Source: Lysobacterales bacterium 15-68-25
GTDB lineage: Bacteria > Pseudomonadota > Gammaproteobacteria > Xanthomonadales > Rhodanobacteraceae
Length of the DNA: 64,000 nt
Reading direction: 5' to 3'
NCBI GenBank assembly: GCA_002279065.1
Contig: NCKB01000007.1
Coordinates: 124,001-188,000, forward strand
The first letter of the stretch is position 1. Each line of letters starts with the position of its first letter. This document shows positions 36,377 through 45,946 of the stretch, piece after piece. The notes under the pieces are model-generated. The model searched no databases. It was not told where the DNA came from and saw nothing but the letters and a program-made list of their open reading frames with translations. The position numbers and the translations under genes are program-made.

Positions 36377-38749
36377 TTGACCTGTCGATCGCACCGCAAG
36401 CTCGTCCCGCTGGCCCTGCTCGGCCTGATGCTCACGCCGCTGGCCAGTGCCATCGCGGCCACCGCTGTGCCGGCCACGGTGGCGAGCGGGCAGCTGCAGA
36501 TCCCGATGGGTGAGGACCGGGTGACGGTGGATTTCGTCGCGCCCGACGTCGTGCACGTGCACTTCCTGCCTGGCGGCAAGGGCGGGCCGGCGACCCTGGT
36601 GCTCGATCCCAAGGCGCCGAACGCGCCGCTCGCCGATGTGCATGTGAAGAACGGAAAGGACGCGATCACGCTGTCCACCGATGCCGCCAGCGTCCGCTAC
36701 GACCGCCGTCACGGCACGCTGCGCATCGATGCCCCCGGTCATGCCGGACTGCTGACCCAGACCGACCTCGCCTCGCTGCGCAGTGGCGGCTTCTCGCTGG
36801 ACCACGCGGCGGGCGATCCGCTCTACGGCATCGGCGGCTACACCGCATTCCAGAAGGACGTCAGCACCGGCCTGCTGCGCCAGGGCAAGCAGAAGATCAC
36901 GGCCGGCGAACAGGGCCACGCCGGTGCGCCGCTGGTGTGGAGCAGCGCCGGCTACGCCGTGCTGGTGGATACCATCGGCGGCCAGTTCAATCTCGGGCAT
37001 GGCCGCATCCAGGCCAGCGGCAGCTCACGCAAGGACACCGACTACTACCTGATCGTCGGCACGCCGAAGACGATCTTCCGCGCGGTGGCGGACCTCAGCG
37101 GCCACTCTCAGCTGTTCCCGAAGTGGGCGATGGGTTTCACCAACAGCCAGTGGGGCATCGACCAGAAGGAACTGCTGTCGATCGTCGACACCTATCGCGC
37201 CAAGCACATCCCGATCGACAACTTCACGCTGGACTTCGACTGGAAGGCCTGGGGCGAGGACTGGGGCGAGTTCCGCTGGAACCCGGTGAAATTCCCGGAT
37301 GGCCCGGACGGCAAGCTCAAGCAGATGCTCGCTGACCGCGGCATGCACCTGACCGGCATCATGAAGCCGCGCGTGCACGTGGATACGGTCGAGGGCCGCT
37401 ACGCCACTGCGCACGATTTCTGGTCGCCGGCCAGCAAGGTGGCGCCGGATTACTTCTCGAAGAAGCCGATCCGCGAGCTGGACTTCGACAAGCCGGCGGT
37501 ACGTGCCTGGTTCTTCAACGACCACCTCAAGCATTCGTTCGACACCGGGATGATCGGCTGGTGGAACGACGAGGCCGACGACATCGGCAGCGACACCCAG
37601 TTCACCAACATGGAGCGCTCGCTCTATGACGGCCAGCGCGCCTACTCGCCGCTGCGCGTGTGGTCGATCAACCGCAACTTCTACCTCGGCGCACAGCGCT
37701 ACGCGTATGCGATGTGGTCGGGCGATATCCCCACCGGCTTCGCCAGCATGGCCGGACAACGCGCGCGCATGCTCAGCGCCATCGACGTGGGCGCGATGCA
37801 GTGGGGTATGGACGGAGGCGGTTTCAGCCACGGCACGCCGACGCCCGAGAACTACGCCCGCTGGATCGAGCTCGGCGCGTTCACACCGATCTTCCGCGTG
37901 CATGGCGAGTTCGGACAGAAGCGCCAGCCGTGGGTGTACGGCCCGGTAGCGGAAAAGGCCGCCACCGCGGCGATCCGCCTGCGCTATGCATTGCTGCCCT
38001 ACATCTACAGCTACGAGTACACCCGCCACGTCACCGGCGTGGGCCTGGTGCGCCCACTGGTGTTCGACTGGCCGGGCGACCCGAAGGTGCGCAACGACGT
38101 CGCCTCGTGGATGTTCGGCGAGGACCTGCTGGTCTCGCCGGTGGTCGACGAGGGGCAGACCAGCAAGACGATCTACCTGCCCGCAGGCCACTGGACCGGC
38201 TGGTTCGACGGCAAGACGTACGCCGGCGGCCAGAGCGTCACCGTGCCGGTGGATGCGAGGGGCTGGAGCGACATTCCGCTGTTCGTTCGCGCCGGCGCGA
38301 TCATCCCGATGCAGCCGGTGATGGACTACGTGGGCCAGCACCCGGTGCCCGAAGTGACGGTGGAAGCGTTCCCGGCGAACGAGGCGACGCACTTCACCTA
38401 TTACGACGACCAGGGCGACAACTACGCCTACGAGCACGGCGCCTACTTCGCGCAGCAGCTCAGCATCCAGCGCACCGCCACCGGCGCCACCGTGGCGACC
38501 GCCGCAGCCGACGGCAGCTACGTGCCGCAGGTGAAGACGTATCTGTTCAAGGTGCATGGCGGCGCAGCGACTGCCGTCACCACCGGCGGCAAGGCGGTGC
38601 CGCATGCGGCCAGCCTCGAAGCGCTCGAGGCCGGTCCCGGCGAAGGCTGGGCCACCGGCACCGACCGCTTCGGCGCCGTGACGTACATCCGCGTGCCTGC
38701 GGCGCAGGCACGGCAGTTCGCAGTGGTTTGGGGGAACACGCCGGAATAA
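36377..38749 (+). CDS. Secreted GH31 alpha-glucosidase
   Basis: This GH31 enzyme of about 790 residues has a Sec signal (RSHRKLVPLALLGLMLTPLASAIAA), an N-terminal beta domain (GFSLDHAAGDPLYGIGGYTAFQ), the (beta/alpha)8 barrel with nucleophile D398 in GWWNDEAD and acid/base D450 in WSGDIPTGF, and C-terminal beta domains. It would release glucose from non-reducing ends of alpha-glucans in the periplasm. AAAGGA at 36363-36368 is ideally spaced (eight bases) for the TTG at 36377; the ATG at 36368 overlaps that site and adds only MSV. Use of TTG here and in the preceding gene hints at tuned translation. Subsite specificity (1,4 or 1,6) cannot be told. Confidence 0.9.
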   Translation: MTCRSHRKLVPLALLGLMLTPLASAIAATAVPATVASGQLQIPMGEDRVTVDFVAPDVVHVHFLPGGKGGPATLVLDPKAPNAPLADVHVKNGKDAITLSTDAASVRYDRRHGTLRIDAPGHAGLLTQTDLASLRSGGFSLDHAAGDPLYGIGGYTAFQKDVSTGLLRQGKQKITAGEQGHAGAPLVWSSAGYAVLVDTIGGQFNLGHGRIQASGSSRKDTDYYLIVGTPKTIFRAVADLSGHSQLFPKWAMGFTNSQWGIDQKELLSIVDTYRAKHIPIDNFTLDFDWKAWGEDWGEFRWNPVKFPDGPDGKLKQMLADRGMHLTGIMKPRVHVDTVEGRYATAHDFWSPASKVAPDYFSKKPIRELDFDKPAVRAWFFNDHLKHSFDTGMIGWWNDEADDIGSDTQFTNMERSLYDGQRAYSPLRVWSINRNFYLGAQRYAYAMWSGDIPTGFASMAGQRARMLSAIDVGAMQWGMDGGGFSHGTPTPENYARWIELGAFTPIFRVHGEFGQKRQPWVYGPVAEKAATAAIRLRYALLPYIYSYEYTRHVTGVGLVRPLVFDWPGDPKVRNDVASWMFGEDLLVSPVVDEGQTSKTIYLPAGHWTGWFDGKTYAGGQSVTVPVDARGWSDIPLFVRAGAIIPMQPVMDYVGQHPVPEVTVEAFPANEATHFTYYDDQGDNYAYEHGAYFAQQLSIQRTATGATVATAAADGSYVPQVKTYLFKVHGGAATAVTTGGKAVPHAASLEALEAGPGEGWATGTDRFGAVTYIRVPAAQARQFAVVWGNTPE

Positions 38750-40912
<2,163 letters not shown>

Positions 40913-40924
40913 TCCAAGGCAGCG

Positions 40925-40953
40925 CGGCGGACGGCGAACCCCGCCGTCCGTCG
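40925..40953. terminator. Hairpin between convergent GH13 and LuxR genes
   Basis: CGGACGGCG (40928-40936) is the exact reverse complement of 40942-40950, with the stem extending outward by three further pairs (one wobble). No T-run is present on either side, so termination may be weak. Confidence 0.5.
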
Positions 40954-40970
40954 CCTGCCCGTGCCGAAGG

Positions 40971-41678
40971 TCAGAGCAGGCCGAGCACCAGCGCCTTGGA
41001 CACCGCCTCGGTCTTGTTGGCGGCACCGAGCTTGGCGATGCAGCGGTTGATGTGGAAGGTGACCGTGCGCGAACTGATGGCAAGAATCAGGCCGATCTCC
41101 TCGGCGGTCTTGCCGGCCGCGCTCCACAGCAGCACTTCGCGTTCGCGGGCGGACAGCGGTTCGACCGGGGCCTGTGCGAGGCCCGGCAGCAACGAGGCCA
41201 CACCATGCATAGCGTGGGCGAGCCAAAGCAGGCGCATCTCGCTCTGCTCCAGCTCCTTCGCGGAAACCGCATTGTGCTCGCGCGCCACGGTGAGCAGGCC
41301 GACCGCGTGATCCCGACCACGCGAGCTGACCGCCCAGCCGTGATTGATGCCGAACGAACGTGCCTCTTCCCAGAACTCCGGCGATCGCTCGATCGACCGG
41401 TCGCTCCAGACCACCGGGACATCGCTGCCCAGGGCCCGCTGCACCAGCGGATCGATCTCGAAGTAATTCCGCTCCATGTAGCGGTCCAGCCAGGCCTGGG
41501 GATAGGTGCTGCCCCAGTGCATCGCCGGCTGGGCGATCGGCAGTGGCTGGCGCAACACGTAGGAGCAGTGCTCGAAGCCAAGCTCGGAGGTGATGCCGCG
41601 CATGGCATGGACCAGCGCCTGCATCGACGCCCCGGCCTCGCCAAGCCTGGCCATGCATTGCTCCCGCCAATGCACCAC
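40971..41678 (-). CDS. LuxR-family regulator with autoinducer-binding domain (LuxR solo)
   Basis: A GTG start at 41676-41678, five bases after GAGGGG, gives 235 residues, the usual LuxR size; a longer frame to 41774 would add 32 basic residues. The N-terminal domain carries all six canonical acyl-homoserine-lactone pocket residues (TraR order): W63, Y67, D76, P77, W91 and G114. The C-terminal GerE helix-turn-helix reads LSAREREVLLWSAAGKTAEEIGLILAISSRTVTFHINRCI. Xanthomonas plant-responsive LuxR solos (OryR type) have substitutions at the first two positions; this one does not, so true AHL sensing is plausible. No luxI is in the window. It sits between two alpha-glucan transcription units, convergent with one and divergent from the other. 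Confidence 0.9.
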   Translation of the reverse strand: MVHWREQCMARLGEAGASMQALVHAMRGITSELGFEHCSYVLRQPLPIAQPAMHWGSTYPQAWLDRYMERNYFEIDPLVQRALGSDVPVVWSDRSIERSPEFWEEARSFGINHGWAVSSRGRDHAVGLLTVAREHNAVSAKELEQSEMRLLWLAHAMHGVASLLPGLAQAPVEPLSAREREVLLWSAAGKTAEEIGLILAISSRTVTFHINRCIAKLGAANKTEAVSKALVLGLL

Positions 41679-41838
41679 CGTCGCCCCTCCGCGCCGGACC
41701 CGGCGCCCTGTAAGAAATGACAGTTTCAACCGGAATGGTATCCGATCTCCAATAGGCGCGACCTGATCGTGCATGTGTCCGGGGTGGGAACCCCGTCGAC
41801 GCCGCAGGTCGTTCCGGGGGAAGGGACCAGGGACACCT

Positions 41839-41854
41839 TATCCATGGATGGATA
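41839..41854. promoter_or_regulatory. 16-bp palindrome between luxR and the fourth sugar unit
   Basis: TATCCAT (41839-41845) and ATGGATA (41848-41854) form a perfect inverted repeat with a two-base centre. It lies 160 bp before luxR and 86 bp before operator copy 4, inside a 462-bp gap (41679-42140) with no other gene apart from a short leader frame. It is a candidate binding site for LuxR or another regulator. Confidence 0.4.
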
Positions 41855-41939
41855 CCCCCTCTCCTCCGACCCGCGCCCCTGAGCCCGCCTCTCGCTCCGG
41901 AACCGTCGCGCGCCCCCTCGAAGCGCGCCTGTCCGGGCA

Positions 41940-41953
41940 TGAATACGTATGCA
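41940..41953 (+). promoter_or_regulatory. Maltodextrin-locus operator, copy 4 (glycosidase-symporter-amylase unit)
   Basis: TGAATACGTATGCA lies 146 bp before the leader ATG at 42100 and 187 bp before the main ATG at 42141, in the same orientation relative to its genes as the other three copies. Confidence 0.72.
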
Positions 41954-42099
41954 GAAGCTGGTTGCTGCACTGCGATGCTTCCTAGCATCGAGGGGCTCGG
42001 CCCTCCGCGGTGCGGGTGCATGTTGCGGACGCAGCATGCAGGGGTCGCCGCGACATGACATACATACCCGTCGCGGACATCGCTCGAGGAGAAACCGCC

Positions 42100-42147
42100 A
42101 TGAATCCGAACCTCCCCTACGCGGCGCGCGGGGTGTCCGCATGCTGA
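42100..42147 (+). CDS. 15-residue leader peptide, or frameshifted start of the next gene
   Basis: The frame MNPNLPYAARGVSAC has the best ribosome-binding site in the region (GAGGAGA, seven bases upstream). Its TGA (42145-42147) overlaps the ATG of the following gene (42141) in another frame. It could be a leader whose termination drives translation of the glycosidase by coupling. Alternatively, a single missing base may have cut the natural start: joining this frame to the next would give a normal signal peptide with a basic N terminus. Confidence 0.4.
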   Translation: MNPNLPYAARGVSAC

Positions 42148-44348
42148 CCACGCTGCTGGCCGCCTCGATGGCCGCCGCCACCGCGGCCCCGGCCGCGCCG
42201 GCCTGGCACGACGGTCTGGACTGGCACGGCGTGCACGTCAGCATCCAGCAGGACCCCAAGGGCGCCTACACCCTGGCCTGGCCGTTCGGCCAGCGCGTGA
42301 TCGGCCCGCAGCCCTTCACTGCCGACACCGCCAGCCCGCTGTTCGACGGCCTGTACGCGATGGCGCAGGACGACCTGAAGCAGGACTCGGTCACCGCGAT
42401 CCGCGACGGCGCCTTCGACCACGGCCAGCCGATCCCCTGCCACTGCTTCGAGACCGGCCTGAAGTGGCCCTACGTGTGGACCCGCGACCTGTCCTATTCG
42501 ATCGACCTCGGCCTATGGCGTTTCGACGCCGAGCGCGCGCGCAACGGCCTGCAGTTCAAGCTCTCCGACGTGCGCGTACCCAGCGCGCCGCAGGGGCTGT
42601 ACGTGATGCAGGACACCGGCTCGGGCGGCAGCTGGCCGATCAGCACCGACCGCGTGGTGTGGTTCCTCGGCGCGCAGCACCTGCTGGACGACAAGGCGTT
42701 CGCCGCCGACGTCTATAAAGCGCTGGACGACACATTGGCGCAGGACCGCCAGTACGCCTTCGACCCACAGCTGGGCCTGTACCGCGGCGAGACCTCCTTC
42801 ATGGACTGGCGCGAGCAGAGCTATCCGGCCTGGACCTTCGACGAGGTCACCTTCATCGGCCAGTCGTTCGCGCTGTCCACCAACGTGCTGCACTACCGGG
42901 CGCTGCAGATGGCCGCGACGCTGGCCAGTCAGCACGGCGACGCCAAGGCGGCCGGCCGCTACGCCGACGAGGCCCGCGCCCTGAAGGCAGCCATCAACGC
43001 CCGCTTCTGGCGCGCCGACCGCGGCATGTACATGAGCTTCATCGGCGGCGACGGCACGCCGAACGACACCTACGACCTGCTCGGCATCGCGCTGGCGGTG
43101 ACCAGCGGCGTGGCCGACCCGGCCCGCGCCGCGCAGACCCTGGCCAACTACCCGACCTGGCCGGCCGGCAGCCCGGTGATGTGGCCCGAACGGCGCGACC
43201 AGCCGATCTACCACAACCGCGCGATCTGGCCGTTCGTAAGCGCCTACGCCATGCGCGCCGCGCGCGACGTGGACCAGCCCGCGCGCATTGCCCACGAGAT
43301 CGAGTCGATCATGCGCGGCGCCTCGCTGTACGGCTCCAACCTGGAGAACTACGAGCTGCTGACCCAGGGCCAGCACGTGGACGAAGGCAAGCTCAGCGGC
43401 CCGGTGGTCAACTCGCCGCGCCAGCTGTGGTCGGTGGCGGCCTACATGGCGGCCGTCACCGAAGGCGTGTTCGGGCTGGAGCCGGACGGCACGCTGGTAC
43501 CGAAGCTGCCGACCTCGCTGGTGCCGATGCTGTTCGGCGACCGCGACAGCATCTCGCTCGCCCTGCCCGGCCGCCACATCACGCTGAAGCTGCCGGCCAG
43601 CCGGAGCGGCAACCTGCTGGTGGCCGACCGCATCGCCACGCAGGGTGACCGCACGACGGTGCAGCTGAAGGCGATCACCGTGAAGGACGCCCCGCTGCGC
43701 ACCGACGCGCCGCTCTACGCCCCCGAAGCGCCGCCCGCGCCCATGCTCACCGCCGACGGCAAGGCCTGGAAGGTGCAGGCGGAAGGCAAGGTCCGGCTCT
43801 ACGTCAACGGCCACCGTGCGCAGGCGATCGACGGTTCCGGCACGTTGCCACGCACCGGCATGCTGACGTGTGTCAGCGCCACACGGGCCGGCGATGACGG
43901 CCTGGAATCGCTGCACAGCCCGGCCGTCTGCGGCGACGAAGGCAAGCCGGTGGAAGGCACCTGGCCGCGCCACTGGACCGCGCCGGCCAGCGGTGACTAC
44001 CGCGTGTCGTTCAACTACTCGAACGACCACGGCCCGATCAACACCGGCATCACCGCCGCGGTGAAGATGCTGGCGATCCGCTGCAACGGCGCCGCCGAAC
44101 AGCGCGTGCCGATCGTGATGCCGCACAGCGTGCGCGAGCAGCGCTCGACCTGGGGCCAGTTCTCGGCCAGAGCCGGCGCGGCCTGTACGTTCACGCTGGA
44201 TGACGGCTTCAACATGAGCTACCTCAGCCACTTCGCCCATTACACCGGCGGCGTGGGCGGCAGCGACGGCCCGCTCAACACGGCCGACGTGAAGGGGATG
44301 GTGATCGCGCCGCTGGGCGCTTCTGCGAACAAGGGCAACGCACGATGA
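42141..44348 (+). CDS. Secreted six-hairpin glycosidase-like protein
   Basis: The 735-residue product from ATG 42141 starts with a hydrophobic, uncharged signal-like segment (MLTTLLAASMAAATAAPAAPA). The central (alpha/alpha)6 barrel carries ETGLKWPYVWTRDLSYSIDLGL, DEVTFIGQSFALS and WPERRDQPIYHNRAIWPF, motifs of six-hairpin glycosidases (GH15/GH63/GH94 clan-like). About 250 C-terminal residues form a beta-sandwich, carbohydrate-binding-like domain with four Cys. Context suggests action on alpha-glucan oligosaccharides, but the family and bond cleaved are not certain. The N terminus lacks a basic region and the ATG has a poor ribosome-binding site, so the start may be disturbed. It overlaps the symporter gene by four bases (ATGA). 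Confidence 0.78.
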   Translation: MLTTLLAASMAAATAAPAAPAWHDGLDWHGVHVSIQQDPKGAYTLAWPFGQRVIGPQPFTADTASPLFDGLYAMAQDDLKQDSVTAIRDGAFDHGQPIPCHCFETGLKWPYVWTRDLSYSIDLGLWRFDAERARNGLQFKLSDVRVPSAPQGLYVMQDTGSGGSWPISTDRVVWFLGAQHLLDDKAFAADVYKALDDTLAQDRQYAFDPQLGLYRGETSFMDWREQSYPAWTFDEVTFIGQSFALSTNVLHYRALQMAATLASQHGDAKAAGRYADEARALKAAINARFWRADRGMYMSFIGGDGTPNDTYDLLGIALAVTSGVADPARAAQTLANYPTWPAGSPVMWPERRDQPIYHNRAIWPFVSAYAMRAARDVDQPARIAHEIESIMRGASLYGSNLENYELLTQGQHVDEGKLSGPVVNSPRQLWSVAAYMAAVTEGVFGLEPDGTLVPKLPTSLVPMLFGDRDSISLALPGRHITLKLPASRSGNLLVADRIATQGDRTTVQLKAITVKDAPLRTDAPLYAPEAPPAPMLTADGKAWKVQAEGKVRLYVNGHRAQAIDGSGTLPRTGMLTCVSATRAGDDGLESLHSPAVCGDEGKPVEGTWPRHWTAPASGDYRVSFNYSNDHGPINTGITAAVKMLAIRCNGAAEQRVPIVMPHSVREQRSTWGQFSARAGAACTFTLDDGFNMSYLSHFAHYTGGVGGSDGPLNTADVKGMVIAPLGASANKGNAR

Positions 44349-45814
44349 GCAAGGCAAAACCGGAACTGTCGTTCTGGCAGATCTGGAACATGTGCTTCGG
44401 CTTCCTCGGCATCCAGTTCGGCTTCGCGCTGCAGAACGCCAACGTCAGCCGCATCTTCCAGACGCTGGGCGCGAACGTCGACCAGATCCCGGTGCTATGG
44501 ATCGCCGCGCCGTTCACCGGCCTGATCGTGCAGCCGATCATCGGCTACCTGTCCGACCGCACCTGGAACCGCTTCGGCCGGCGCCGTCCGTACTTTTTCG
44601 CCGGCGCCGTGCTGGCCACGCTGGCGCTGATGGCGATGCCCAACTCGCCCACGCTGTGGGTGGCGGCGGGCCTGCTGTGGATCATGGACGCGTCGTTCAA
44701 CGTGTCGATGGAACCCTTCCGCGCCTTCGTCGGCGACCAGCTGCCGCCGAAGCAGCGTCCGCTGGGCTACGCGATGCAGAGCGTGTTCATCGGCGTCGGT
44801 GCCGTGGTCGCCTCATTCCTGCCCTACGTGCTCACCCGCTTCGGCGTGGCCAACACCGCGCCAGCCGGCGAGGTGCCGCACTCGGTGATGTACTCGTTCT
44901 ACGCCGGTGCGGCGGTGCTGCTCGGCGCGATGCTGTGGACCATCCTCAGCACCCGCGAGTACCCGCCGGAGCAACTGGAATCGTTCGCCGACGCGCACGT
45001 CAACGAGACGCCCGTCGCGGTCGGCGGTGCCTGGAAGATCGGCGCCCTGTTCCTCGGCCTCGGCGCGGTGCTGCTGGCGCTGATCGAGCACTACGCGCTG
45101 GAGAAGGAGCTGTACCTGCTGGCTGGTGGCCTGGTCGGCTTCGGCGCGCTGTTCGTATGGCTCAGCCGCACGACGCACCAGGGCGCGCTGCGCCAGATCA
45201 TGGGTGACCTGTACGGCATGCCGCGGCCGATGCGCCGGCTGAACTGGGTGCAGTTCTTCTCCTGGTTCGCCATGTTCGCAATGTGGATCAACACCACCCC
45301 GGCGGTGGCGCAGCACTTCTACGGCAGCAGCGACACCACCTCGGCCGCCTACAACGAGGGCGCCAACTGGGTGGGCGTGCTGATGGGCACCTACAACGGC
45401 GTGGGCGTGCTGGCCGCCATCGTGATCCCGCTGCTGGTGCGTGCGATCGGCCTGCGCATGAGCCACCTGGTCAACCTGTGGCTGGGCGGACTGGGGCTGC
45501 TTTCGTTCCTGGTGATCCGCGATCCGCACTGGCTGGTCGCCTCGATGGTCGGCGTCGGCTTCGCCTGGGCATCGATCCTCTCGCTGCCCTACGCGATGCT
45601 CTCGGACAACCTGCCCGCCGCGAAGATGGGCATCTACATGGGCATCTTCAATTTCTTCATCGTGATCCCGCAGCTGATGGCCGCCAGCGTGCTCGGCGTG
45701 CTGCTCAAGCTGTTCTTCCACAACCAGCCGATCTGGGCGCTGGGCCTGGGCGGCGCCAGCCTGCTCGTCGCCGGCTTGTGCACGCTGCGTGTGCCGCGCC
45801 CGGAAACCGCCTGA
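44345..45814 (+). CDS. SLC45/GPH-type sugar:proton symporter (maltose/maltodextrin)
   Basis: The 489-residue MFS protein has about twelve TM helices, an N-terminal SFWQIWNMCFGFLGIQFGFALQNANVSRIFQTLGA block and the loop 2-3 signature GYLSDRTWNRFGRRRPYFFAGA, both typical of the sucrose/maltose SLC45 and MalY-like group. It would carry maltose or short malto-oligosaccharides across the inner membrane with protons, serving in place of an ABC transporter, as in Caulobacter and Xanthomonas maltose loci. It is translationally coupled to the upstream glycosidase gene and followed by an REP pair and a secreted amylase. Substrate is inferred from neighbours. Confidence 0.9.
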   Translation: MSKAKPELSFWQIWNMCFGFLGIQFGFALQNANVSRIFQTLGANVDQIPVLWIAAPFTGLIVQPIIGYLSDRTWNRFGRRRPYFFAGAVLATLALMAMPNSPTLWVAAGLLWIMDASFNVSMEPFRAFVGDQLPPKQRPLGYAMQSVFIGVGAVVASFLPYVLTRFGVANTAPAGEVPHSVMYSFYAGAAVLLGAMLWTILSTREYPPEQLESFADAHVNETPVAVGGAWKIGALFLGLGAVLLALIEHYALEKELYLLAGGLVGFGALFVWLSRTTHQGALRQIMGDLYGMPRPMRRLNWVQFFSWFAMFAMWINTTPAVAQHFYGSSDTTSAAYNEGANWVGVLMGTYNGVGVLAAIVIPLLVRAIGLRMSHLVNLWLGGLGLLSFLVIRDPHWLVASMVGVGFAWASILSLPYAMLSDNLPAAKMGIYMGIFNFFIVIPQLMAASVLGVLLKLFFHNQPIWALGLGGASLLVAGLCTLRVPRPETA

Positions 45815-45830
45815 TTTAGCCTCATCCGAT

Positions 45831-45917
45831 GTAGGAGCCCGCTCGCGGGCGATGCTTTTTGCTTTTTGCTTCGTTGCAGATCAGGAGCAGGAGCATCGCC
45901 CGCGAGCGGGCTCCTAC
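45831..45917. repeat. GTAG-type REP pair (BIME-like)
   Basis: A 26-bp element beginning GTAGGAGCCCGCTCGCGGGC (45831-45856) is repeated as its exact reverse complement at 45892-45917, with 35 bp between. Each unit is itself a small hairpin (GCCCGC/GCGGGC). The GTAG head and layout match REP elements of Pseudomonas, Stenotrophomonas and Xanthomonas, which are mobilised by RAYT transposases; none is in the window. It sits between the symporter and amylase genes and may act as an mRNA stabiliser or attenuator inside the unit. Confidence 0.85.
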
Positions 45918-45946
45918 CAAAGAAACCGCTACACGGAAGCCGAACC

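Noticed and set aside
40971..42140. Search for a luxI synthase beside luxR
   Set aside because: No frame with AHL-synthase features is present in the neighbouring DNA or elsewhere in the window.
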